From JAGOEX01 sp964630905 (lineage in GTDB: Bacteria > UBP6 > UBA1177), in the NCBI GenBank assembly GCA_964630905.1, contig CAZVWR010000005.1, positions 1 to 64,000 of the forward strand: a stretch of DNA of 64,000 nt. The letters run 5' to 3'. This document shows, piece after piece, positions 54,178 through 62,192 of the stretch (position 1 is its first letter; each line of letters begins with the position of its first letter). A program made the translations under genes and the position numbers. The notes beneath the pieces were generated by a model that did no database searches, was not told the origin of the DNA, and saw only the letters and a program-made list of their open reading frames with translations.

Positions 54178-55550
54178 AACTGATCAGCTTGCAAAAAGCA
54201 CTTCCGCTCATTGGAATAATCCTGTTTATTTCAATGAGCGGATGCAAGTTAAAGGACATTTCGGCAAATATTGCGCTGGTTAAAGTGAACAAAGTTTCGC
54301 TCGAAGACACAGGCACCGAATTGCGGATTATGGTTGAAAACCCGAGCATTATTCCGATAATGCTGAATAAGATAGATGTCAACATATCGATTGCAGGCTC
54401 ACATTTTTTAAAAATAATCCATGAAGGTCCGATAAATATAAAAGGACATTCTTCAACTCAGATCGTTTTTCCTCTGTCGTTCCGTTTTGACAGTCTTTAC
54501 AAGATTGCTAAAAAGGCAATGAACAAAGAAGACCTCGATTTTTCTGCTGAAGGCATTATCACGCTTGATGCAATAATTGGTGATCCTGATGTCTATTTCA
54601 AGATCTCCGGTACTCTGCCGACGGGAATTATGCCGGAAATAACGCTTGATTCATGGCGTATAAGGGAAATGAATTTCAGACACACTCTTTTTGATATTGC
54701 TTTGAAGATCAAAAACACAGGTACCGCAAATCAGGAGATAAAGAATTTTGACTATTCTGTGGGATTTAAATATCTGGATTTCCTTGATAAAGAAAACAAA
54801 ACCATAACCCTTCTTAAACCCGGCGAAAGCCTTCTCATTGACATACCGGTTGAAATTGACATCGCATCCATTAGAAATTCAGGGTTTGATGAAATTGTGC
54901 TCGAAAAACTTGCACAGATAAGAATGAGAGATCTGTGCGCTCTCGGGATTGCTTTCGGTGACGAGCCGGCAGGATTTTCCAGATTTGCGATATATGCACT
55001 TGATACAATATCGACAAGTTTAGGGTTAGATCTTGAAAAAACGGTCTGCACTGAATATCAGGTCGGTTCTGATTTTGATGAAATGTTAAAAGCAACGAAA
55101 CCGGAACCGCAAATTGCACAACCCGATTTTGTTACCGAAAGAATATTGTCGTGTGCATTGTACAAAGAAGCATTGAACGACATAAAGAGATCGGCAAATT
55201 ATTCAGATTATTTTGACACGACACTGCTTAAACCCTTCTTTTTAAAGGATGTCCCCGGCATACTTAGAACTCTATCGACTTCAAGAGGCGGAGGAATCGT
55301 TCTTATAACTGTTGATACACAGTTCGGAACATTCGGGAACAATGACATGCTGCAGGGCGGCTTTCTTGAAAGCCGCAGAGAAATAAGAATAAAATCAGAG
55401 ATTTACAATGACATAGGAAGACTCGCGGAAGGACAGAAAGTGATCTTTTCAGGAAATCTGATCATGGCGGAAAAAGAACTGACAGAAAAAATGAGTCTTT
55501 GCGGAGACGGCTGGTTGATAAAATTTACCGATATTAAACCGGCAGAGTAA
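54174..55550 (+). CDS. Lipoprotein with two LEA-14/WHy-like domains
   Basis: A 458-residue lipoprotein with lipid Cys at about 24 (ISMSGC). Two LEA-14/water-stress-hypersensitive-type beta-sandwich domains occupy about 30-135 and 155-260. Each has strands such as VNKVSLEDTGTELRIMVENP and the later FDIALKIKNTGTANQEI. The C-terminal third (about 320-458) is unassigned. LEA-14 proteins are linked with desiccation and osmotic stress. Its first 65 bp recur, degraded, at 59757-59829. Confidence 0.82.
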   Translation: MKLISLQKALPLIGIILFISMSGCKLKDISANIALVKVNKVSLEDTGTELRIMVENPSIIPIMLNKIDVNISIAGSHFLKIIHEGPINIKGHSSTQIVFPLSFRFDSLYKIAKKAMNKEDLDFSAEGIITLDAIIGDPDVYFKISGTLPTGIMPEITLDSWRIREMNFRHTLFDIALKIKNTGTANQEIKNFDYSVGFKYLDFLDKENKTITLLKPGESLLIDIPVEIDIASIRNSGFDEIVLEKLAQIRMRDLCALGIAFGDEPAGFSRFAIYALDTISTSLGLDLEKTVCTEYQVGSDFDEMLKATKPEPQIAQPDFVTERILSCALYKEALNDIKRSANYSDYFDTTLLKPFFLKDVPGILRTLSTSRGGGIVLITVDTQFGTFGNNDMLQGGFLESRREIRIKSEIYNDIGRLAEGQKVIFSGNLIMAEKELTEKMSLCGDGWLIKFTDIKPAE

Positions 55551-55574
55551 AACATTTTTAAAGAGGAGAGAGAG

Positions 55575-58500
55575 ATGAAAACAATTGAAAGGAATGAAAT
55601 CCGCAGAAAAAATATTGCTCCGAAAGGACTTCTTTTTCTTGTCTTCCTGTTGACCATTCAATTGTTTTCATGCGGACAGGCTGTCGGATGGACTGATACT
55701 GACGAAACTGCGCCCTCAGTCAAATTTGTAACACCCGCCGATGATTCAACTGGTGTCGCAATCAATGCATCTATTTCGGCCACCTTCAGCGAAACGATGG
55801 ATACTTCAACATTCTCAACAAGCTCTTTCACATTGTATAGAGGAACAACTGCTGTAACAGGCACCGTTGTTTATTCAGGTAAAACCGCAATATTTACACC
55901 AAAGATCATACTTGATCCTGAAACTGAGTATGTAGCAACTGTCACAAAAGAAGTCAAAGACCTTGCAGGCAACTTTCTGGCTCAGGATTTTGAGTGGACA
56001 TTCACTACAGGGGAAACGCCCGAAACCTTTCCTCCGCAGGTTATTGCAACAATTCCGTTTGGCGATGCGACAGGCGCTGCTTTAGACACAGAGATTTCAG
56101 CAGTATTCAGTGAAATAATGAACCCGTTGACAATTACAGAAGACAACTTCACGCTGTTTGACGGAAACGCTCCTATTGAAGGCGAAGTCAGTTATACCGG
56201 TGTTACCGCAACTTTCACACCTGAAAACAATCTTGATCAGAACAGACTTTACACAGCGACCATTCATACCGGTGTTACAGATCTTACAGGCAATGAAATG
56301 GTTGAAAATTTCGTCTGGGCATTTACAACACGCTCCGCTCTTGATGACATCCGGCCCACAGTCATATCAACTATTCCCGCAGACGAAGATATTGATATTG
56401 CGTTAAACACCAAGGTCTCCGCAGTATTCAGTGAAGCGATAAACCCGCTAACTATCAATGATGAAACATTCACATTGAAAGACGGCACCGCTGTAATTGA
56501 GGGCTCCGCATTCATGACCGGAAACACTGTGATCTTTGATCCTGAAAACGATCTTACGCCTGAAACAGAATATACAACCACTATAACAAATACGGTGACT
56601 GATCTTGCAGGAAATGCGATGGAAGAGGATTTCGTCTGGAAATTTACAACAGGTTTATACATTGATAATCTGCCTCCCGCTATAATCTCAACGATCCCGT
56701 TAGACGAAGCAACAGATGTCGCTGTCGGCACAGATATCTCCGCAGAGTTCAGCGAAGCGATGAACGGGTTGACCATAAACGGGCTTACTTTCCTTGTGGT
56801 TGACGAAATGCTTGCACCTGTTTCAGGCGTTATCAATTACGATCCACTTACAAAAACAGCGACATTTAATCCTGATAACGATCTTGACCTTGATACTGAA
56901 TACACCGTTACCATTACAACAGGTGTAGAAAACATTACCGGAACCGCAATGGAAATGGACTATATCTGGACTTTTACAACAGACGACTCACCTTTTATTA
57001 TCTCAACAATCCCGTTGAATAATGCGATGAATGTCTCAACAGGCACAGACATTTCCACAGAGTTTAGTGAAGCAATGAACGGGTTGACGATAACTGATCT
57101 GACATTTATGGTAAAAGATTCAGCACTCGCACCTGTTTCAGGCGTTATCAATTACGATGCACTTACAAAGACTGCCACATTTAATCCTGACAACAATCTT
57201 GACCTTGATACGGAATACACAGTCACTATCACAACCGGTGTTGAAAATATTACCGGAACCCCAATGGAAATGGACTATATCTGGACTTTCACAACAGATG
57301 CAGCACCCAATGTTGTCTCAACAATACCGTTGAATAATGCGATAAATGTCTCAACAGATACAGATATCTCCGCAGAATTTAGCGAAGCGATGAACGGAGT
57401 TACGATAACTGATCTGACATTTTTAGTAGTTGACGAAATGCTCGCGCCAGTTGAAGGCGTTATCAATTACGATGCAATAACAAAGATTGCGACATTTAAT
57501 CCTGACAGCGATCTTCTTTTTGACACTGAATATACTGTCACCATCACAACAGGAGTAACAGATCTTGCAGGAAATGCGATGGGAGGGGATTTCGTCTGGA
57601 CTTTCACAACTGCATCAGAAATTGTACCTCCGACAATAATTTCGACAATACCTCTGGATAATGCAACAAATGTTGCTTTAAACACCGACATTTCAGCAGA
57701 ATTCAGTGAAGCGATGAACGGACTTACGGTAACTGATCTTACATTTCTGGTAACTGACGATGAATTCGCACCTGTTTCCGGAATTATTACTTACGATGCA
57801 ATAACAAAGATTGCGACATTTAATCCTGATAACGATCTTCTTTTTGACACTGAATATACTGTCACCATCACAACAGGAGCAACAGATCTTGCAGGAAATG
57901 CGATGGGAGAGGATTTCATCTGGACTTTCACAACTGCATCAGAAATTGTACCTCCGACAATAATTTCAACAATCCCGTTGAATAACGCAATGAATGTCTC
58001 AACAGGCACAGATATCTCCGCAGAGTTCAGCGAAGCGATGAACGGGTTGACCATAAACGGGCTTACTTTCCTTGTGGTTGACGAAATGCTTGCACCTGTT
58101 TCAGGCGTTATCAATTACGATCCACTTACAAAAACAGCGACATTTAATCCTGATAACGATCTTGACCTTGATACTGAATACACCGTTACCATTACAACAG
58201 GTGTAGAAAACATTACCGGAACCGCAATGGAAATGGACTATATCTGGACTTTTACAACAGACGACTCACCTTTTATTATCTCAACAATCCCGTTGAATAA
58301 TGCGATGAATGTCTCAACAGGCACAGACATTTCCACAGAGTTTAGTGAAGCAATGAACGGGTTGACGATAACTGATCTGACATTTATGGTAAAAGATTCA
58401 GCACTCGCACCTGTTTCAGGCGTTATCAATTACGATGCACTTACAAAGACTGCCACATTTAATCCTGACAACAATCTTGACCTTGATACGGAATACACAG

Positions 58501-59333
58501 TCACTATCACAACCGGAGTAGAAAATACTACTGGAACTTCAATGGAAAACGATTTTATATGGACATTCAGAACCGGTGTCGGTGCAGTTAATCTTAAACT
58601 GGCCAGTCCATTTGTAATTGCATCTGCGGCAGGAATTGACAACACTGGTTCTACCCATGTTAACGGTGATGTTGTCCTTGATCCTAACTTTACATGTAAC
58701 GATGTTCCAGGCGTTCATGACGGCGGTTTCGGGCTTTGCGGTGGCAACCCGCCGACTATAAGCGGAACCGTTATAACCAACCAGTATCCTGATACGATAA
58801 CATCAGCGGCTATCATGGCCGATTTGAAAGCGGCATATCAGAGCATTATGAAAGCTAATCTGCCAGGTGCGATCATTCTTGGATGCGGAATTATCGGAAG
58901 TAATGGCGGAGCAGGTGCTCTCACTGGTTGTGCCGGCAACTCCACTCTTGCTCCCGGAGTCTATATATCCGCAACAGATTCATCTATCGGGATAGCAGGA
59001 ATCCTTACTCTTGACGGTCTGGGAGATAGCAATGCCGAATTCATTTTTCAGGCACCTTCATCTACTCTTATCACAGCACCCGGTGTGGCAGGAAGCGAGA
59101 TCAGGCTGATAAACGGAGCAAAAGCATCCAATGTCTGGTGGCAGGTTGGAAGTTCGGCAACTATCGGAGCATACTCTGTTTTTCAGGGCAACATACTTGC
59201 AGATACAAGCATCACAATGGGAACCGGAGCCACATCGTGCGGAAGACTGCTCGCAGGAGCAATTACGACAACCGGTGCGTTTGTATTTGACTCAAATCTT
59301 GTTTCAGTACCCGGCAACGGATGTCCTAAATAA
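55575..59333 (+). CDS. Lipoprotein with nine Ig-like (Big_5) domains and DUF3494 domain
   Basis: A 1252-residue paralogue of the 45207 protein. Lipid Cys is residue 33 (IQLFSC). Nine Ig-like domains span about 45-1000 and DUF3494 covers about 1004-1252 (FVIASAAGIDNTG, ASNVWWQVGSSATIGAYS). Domains 4-5 and 8-9 are nearly identical because of a 512-bp perfect DNA repeat. Many Asp residues in the strands (PDNDLDLDTEY) suggest calcium binding. It probably acts as a stalk that holds the terminal DUF3494 domain away from the cell. Long antisense frames over this region are shadows of the repeats. Confidence 0.92.
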   Translation: MKTIERNEIRRKNIAPKGLLFLVFLLTIQLFSCGQAVGWTDTDETAPSVKFVTPADDSTGVAINASISATFSETMDTSTFSTSSFTLYRGTTAVTGTVVYSGKTAIFTPKIILDPETEYVATVTKEVKDLAGNFLAQDFEWTFTTGETPETFPPQVIATIPFGDATGAALDTEISAVFSEIMNPLTITEDNFTLFDGNAPIEGEVSYTGVTATFTPENNLDQNRLYTATIHTGVTDLTGNEMVENFVWAFTTRSALDDIRPTVISTIPADEDIDIALNTKVSAVFSEAINPLTINDETFTLKDGTAVIEGSAFMTGNTVIFDPENDLTPETEYTTTITNTVTDLAGNAMEEDFVWKFTTGLYIDNLPPAIISTIPLDEATDVAVGTDISAEFSEAMNGLTINGLTFLVVDEMLAPVSGVINYDPLTKTATFNPDNDLDLDTEYTVTITTGVENITGTAMEMDYIWTFTTDDSPFIISTIPLNNAMNVSTGTDISTEFSEAMNGLTITDLTFMVKDSALAPVSGVINYDALTKTATFNPDNNLDLDTEYTVTITTGVENITGTPMEMDYIWTFTTDAAPNVVSTIPLNNAINVSTDTDISAEFSEAMNGVTITDLTFLVVDEMLAPVEGVINYDAITKIATFNPDSDLLFDTEYTVTITTGVTDLAGNAMGGDFVWTFTTASEIVPPTIISTIPLDNATNVALNTDISAEFSEAMNGLTVTDLTFLVTDDEFAPVSGIITYDAITKIATFNPDNDLLFDTEYTVTITTGATDLAGNAMGEDFIWTFTTASEIVPPTIISTIPLNNAMNVSTGTDISAEFSEAMNGLTINGLTFLVVDEMLAPVSGVINYDPLTKTATFNPDNDLDLDTEYTVTITTGVENITGTAMEMDYIWTFTTDDSPFIISTIPLNNAMNVSTGTDISTEFSEAMNGLTITDLTFMVKDSALAPVSGVINYDALTKTATFNPDNNLDLDTEYTVTITTGVENTTGTSMENDFIWTFRTGVGAVNLKLASPFVIASAAGIDNTGSTHVNGDVVLDPNFTCNDVPGVHDGGFGLCGGNPPTISGTVITNQYPDTITSAAIMADLKAAYQSIMKANLPGAIILGCGIIGSNGGAGALTGCAGNSTLAPGVYISATDSSIGIAGILTLDGLGDSNAEFIFQAPSSTLITAPGVAGSEIRLINGAKASNVWWQVGSSATIGAYSVFQGNILADTSITMGTGATSCGRLLAGAITTTGAFVFDSNLVSVPGNGCPK
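56727..57238 (+). repeat. 512-bp direct repeat, copy 1
   Basis: Identical, as far as I can read, to 58005-58516, with an offset of 1278 bp. It covers most of Ig-like domains 4 and 5 of the large DUF3494 lipoprotein. Flanking bases differ at both ends, so the boundaries are sharp. Confidence 0.92.
58005..58516 (+). repeat. 512-bp direct repeat, copy 2
   Basis: Second copy of the 56727-57238 segment, covering Ig-like domains 8 and 9. Other domains in the same gene differ at many synonymous positions. The perfect identity of this pair therefore points to recent duplication or gene conversion. Confidence 0.92.
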
Positions 59334-59435
59334 TGGAAATGAGAAGTGAAAAAATCATTACGGTAATGCGCATAATTATGATGATCCGGAGCTCAGAATT
59401 ATGCTTGGCAATACAATGGGAAAGTTAAAAAAACA

Positions 59436-59452
59436 ACTCGCAAAATGCGAGT
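59436..59452 (+). other. Perfect 7-bp hairpin before sll1863-type gene
   Basis: ACTCGCA (59436-59442), loop AAA, TGCGAGT (59446-59452). It lies in the 138-bp gap between the large Ig-like gene and the second sll1863-type gene, about 8 bp before the AAAGGAG site. No T-run follows on the plus strand, so it may be an mRNA processing or stability element rather than a terminator. Confidence 0.45.
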
Positions 59453-59471
59453 GCATCAAAGGAGATCAGTC

Positions 59472-59741
59472 ATGGAAAAAATGAATGAACAAATGGGAAA
59501 AATGGAAAAACAGCTTAAAGATTGGAAAGTTAAGATGGATGAATTTGTTACAAAATCTGCCAAAGACACAAAAAATGACAACCACAAACAGGCTGACAAT
59601 TTGAAAGCAAAGTATCATGCTGCAGAGTCAAAACTTGAAGAAGCCAAAAAAGGCGGAAATGAAAAGTGGGAAGGTTTAAAGAAAGGCGTAGAACTTGCCT
59701 GGAAAGATGCTGAAAAAGCATTCAGCGGAATGAAGAATTAA
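59472..59741 (+). CDS. sll1863-type coiled-coil stress protein, second copy
   Basis: An 89-residue paralogue of the protein at 51483-51761, sharing KMNEQ, LKAKYHAA and KWEGLKKGVELAWKD. ATG at 59472 has AAAGGAG upstream; nine upstream codons were dropped. It is followed by a remnant of the LEA-14-like gene and a third DUF3494 gene. That order repeats the order of the first copy's neighbourhood in shortened form. Confidence 0.8.
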   Translation: MEKMNEQMGKMEKQLKDWKVKMDEFVTKSAKDTKNDNHKQADNLKAKYHAAESKLEEAKKGGNEKWEGLKKGVELAWKDAEKAFSGMKN

Positions 59742-59756
59742 TAGCTGAAAGCTTAT

Positions 59757-59829
59757 CAAATTAACTTGCAGGTACATCCGCTCACTGGAATGATCAATTT
59801 ATTTCAATGAGCGGATGCAAGTTAATTTG
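59757..59829. pseudogene. Remnant of LEA-14-like lipoprotein gene start, now a long hairpin
   Basis: This stretch is clearly related to the first 65 bp of the lipoprotein gene at 54174, including the lipobox codons for MSGCKL, but the frame is broken. It forms a strong inverted repeat. 59757-59770 pairs with 59816-59829 (14 bp), and 59777-59784 pairs with 59808-59815 (8 bp), with a 6-nt bulge (GGTACA) on the left arm and a 23-nt loop. Pairing is better than in the parent gene. No T-run follows. Confidence 0.75.
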
Positions 59830-59860
59830 GATAACAGACAATTTTAGAAAAGGAGATTTT

Positions 59861-60946
59861 ATGAAAACAATTGAAAAAAGTGAAACTCGCAGAAAAGACA
59901 TCACTCAAAAAGGAATTCTTTTTCTGATAATTTGTCTTATGACAATGATATTCGCATGCAGCAAAAATTCCAAAAATACAGATTCGGACATCACTGATTC
60001 AGATGATGACAATATAGACATTGCCGATATTGAGAAAACTGATCTTGAAAAACCTGACCTTGAAGAACCTGACCTTGAAGAACCTGACCTTGAGGAACCT
60101 GACCTTGAGGAACCCGACCTTGAGGAACCCGACCTTGACAACGCAGATGAAGACATAACAGATGAAGACAACATCGATACTGAAATTATTGTCGATCTCG
60201 GTATGGCATCTACATTTGCAATTGCATCTGCGGCAGGAATTGACAACACAGGAGTCACCCATATCAGCGGAGATATAGTCCTTGACCCGGATTATACCTG
60301 TAATGATGTGCCCAGTGATAATGCCGGAGGTTTCGGCCTTTGCGAAGGTTTTCCTCCGACAACATCAGGAGAAGTCATCACAAACACTTATCCCGACACA
60401 GTTACATCTGCTTTGATAATGGCAGATCTGAAAGCGGCGTATCTGAGCATTATGAAAGCCAATCTGCCGGGAGCTATTGTTCTTGGATGTGAAAACATTG
60501 GAAGCAATGGTGATGCAGGGGCACTCATAGGTTGCGCTGGCAATGCCGTTCTTACTCCGGGGGTCTATATATCCTCGACAGATTCTTCAATTGGTGTAGC
60601 AGGAGTTCTTACTCTCGACGGTCAAGGTAATGAGAATGCAAAATTTGTTTTTCAGGCTCCTTCTTCCACACTCATAACGGCCTCTGGTTCGTTAGGTTTT
60701 CCACTTAGCGAAATTAAGCTGATAAACGGCACAAAGGCATCAAATGTGTGGTGGCAGGTAGGAAGTTCTGCAACTATCGGAGCTTATTCTATATTTTTTG
60801 GAAATGTACTTGCTGACTCAAGCATCACAATGGAAACCGGAGCAACATCATGCGGAAGAATGCTTGCCGGCGCATTCACTACAAGCGGAGCATTTATATT
60901 TGATTCAAATGTCGTTTCAGTACCCGGGAACGGATGTCCGTTTTAG
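59861..60946 (+). CDS. Short DUF3494 lipoprotein with EEPDL repeat linker
   Basis: A 361-residue lipoprotein. Lipid Cys is residue 33 (MTMIFAC), an acidic linker with six 5-residue EEPDL-type repeats replaces the Ig-like array, and a DUF3494 domain fills about 110-361 (FAIASAAGIDNTG, ASNVWWQVGSSATIGAYS). The signal peptide region MKTIEKSETRRKDI is clearly related to that of the 1252-residue paralogue. ATG at 59861 has AAAGGAG upstream; the frame extends upstream only into the gene remnant. Ice-binding or adhesion is the family expectation. Confidence 0.9.
   Translation: MKTIEKSETRRKDITQKGILFLIICLMTMIFACSKNSKNTDSDITDSDDDNIDIADIEKTDLEKPDLEEPDLEEPDLEEPDLEEPDLEEPDLDNADEDITDEDNIDTEIIVDLGMASTFAIASAAGIDNTGVTHISGDIVLDPDYTCNDVPSDNAGGFGLCEGFPPTTSGEVITNTYPDTVTSALIMADLKAAYLSIMKANLPGAIVLGCENIGSNGDAGALIGCAGNAVLTPGVYISSTDSSIGVAGVLTLDGQGNENAKFVFQAPSSTLITASGSLGFPLSEIKLINGTKASNVWWQVGSSATIGAYSIFFGNVLADSSITMETGATSCGRMLAGAFTTSGAFIFDSNVVSVPGNGCPF
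60044..60133 (+). repeat. Six 15-bp tandem repeats within DUF3494 lipoprotein gene
   Basis: Six tandem 15-bp units of the form CTTGAAGAACCTGAC, encoding LEEPD repeats (the first unit gives LEKPD). Units differ by a few third-position changes. Gain or loss of units would change linker length without a frameshift. Confidence 0.85.
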
Positions 60947-60957
60947 AAAATGATTTT

Positions 60958-62049
60958 TTATCTCAGATGATCTACCCTGGAAACATCAAATTCCATGATC
61001 TGTTTTTCAAGATTGAAGACATAAGCGATCAGAGCAACCCTTGTCCACATGCCGTTTCTCCCCTGTCTCCAGTATTTTGCACGGGGATCACTGTCAATTT
61101 CAGTTGAAATTTCATCACGGCGCGGGAACGGGTGAAGTATTGCTGCACCCGGTTTCATATATTTGAGGTCTTCGGCTGTCAGTTTGAATTTTGATATGTC
61201 AATTTTTGAACTTTCACCGGCAACAAGGTCATGTTCATCCTGAATACGGGTCATATAGATTGCATCGGCTCTGTCAAGACCGCTTCTTACCGATTCAGTG
61301 ATTATTTCGTATTTAACGCCCTTTCTGTCAAGTGATTCAAGTATATCATCAAGTATCTGGAACTCTTTAGGGGCACAGAAGATCAGCTTAACATCATTGA
61401 ATCTCTCAAGAAGATATGCAAGTGAACGGGCAGTACGGCCTCTTCTCAAGTCTCCGCAGAACATGACTGTCTTTCCGTCAAGTCCACCCTGGTTGGCAAA
61501 ACTTCTCATAAGCGTATAAATATCAAGAAGTGCCTGTGTCGGATGCTGGTCTGCTCCTGAACCGCCGTTGATTATCGGAACCGGACGGTTTGAATATGTG
61601 TTGAGAAGCCATGCCGCCTTTTCTGCCGCATCTTTATTTTTTGATCTCATTATTACGAGGTCTGTGTAAGAAGAGAAAGTTCTGATCGAATCAAAGTAAC
61701 TCTCACCTTTAACTTCAGAAGAAACCGATGTGTCTCTAATTTCAGAAGTTTTAAGACCGAGAATATGGCAGGCATTAAGAAAAGAGAGAAATGTTCTTGA
61801 CGACGGCTGTTCAAAATAAAGCATTGCCCTTTTATGGCTCAGAAGAGTCGCAAGAAAATCAAGCCCTTCCTTAAGTTTTCCCATTCTTCTGAGATGATTT
61901 GTAAGATTGTAGAGACTTTCAAGCACTTCCCTGGAAAGCTGTTGAGAAATTATCATGTCAAACAGTTTGCCGTCCATTTCAAAAAGTTCGATCTTTTTTT
62001 CTATCGGCAGGTTTTTAAAATTCTCGAATTGTTGATCCAGATAATTCAT
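60958..62049 (-). CDS. pyrB: Aspartate carbamoyltransferase
   Basis: A 363-residue transcarbamoylase for the first committed step of pyrimidine synthesis. The carbamoyl-phosphate loop is FEQPSSRTFLSF. The family block GGSGADQHPTQALLDIYT carries the binding His, and HPFPRRDEI is near the C terminus. At 363 residues it is longer than E. coli PyrB (311), with about 60 extra residues at the N terminus. No pyrI lies beside it. GGAGG precedes the ATG. It is convergent with the DUF3494 gene, only 11 bp apart. Confidence 0.93.
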   Translation of the reverse strand: MNYLDQQFENFKNLPIEKKIELFEMDGKLFDMIISQQLSREVLESLYNLTNHLRRMGKLKEGLDFLATLLSHKRAMLYFEQPSSRTFLSFLNACHILGLKTSEIRDTSVSSEVKGESYFDSIRTFSSYTDLVIMRSKNKDAAEKAAWLLNTYSNRPVPIINGGSGADQHPTQALLDIYTLMRSFANQGGLDGKTVMFCGDLRRGRTARSLAYLLERFNDVKLIFCAPKEFQILDDILESLDRKGVKYEIITESVRSGLDRADAIYMTRIQDEHDLVAGESSKIDISKFKLTAEDLKYMKPGAAILHPFPRRDEISTEIDSDPRAKYWRQGRNGMWTRVALIAYVFNLEKQIMEFDVSRVDHLR

Positions 62050-62192
62050 TTTCGCCTCCTCTTAATTGGTTAAGTTCTTAATAACATTTACTATTGTCGA
62101 CACAGTTGTTCATTTCCCAAAGCTTTTTGACAAACTTACAATAAGTATAGTCATTCCAAAATAAACAGTTTTTTTACAGAGTCAATTTAAAT

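Noticed and set aside
55658..58645. Multiple Ser/Val-rich antisense frames across the Ig-like repeats
   Set aside because: They recur with the same sequence because the sense repeats recur; they lack ribosome-binding sites and family similarity.
59436..59452. Hairpin as an intrinsic terminator after the large Ig-like gene
   Set aside because: No U-run follows the stem and a well-placed ribosome-binding site comes right after it.
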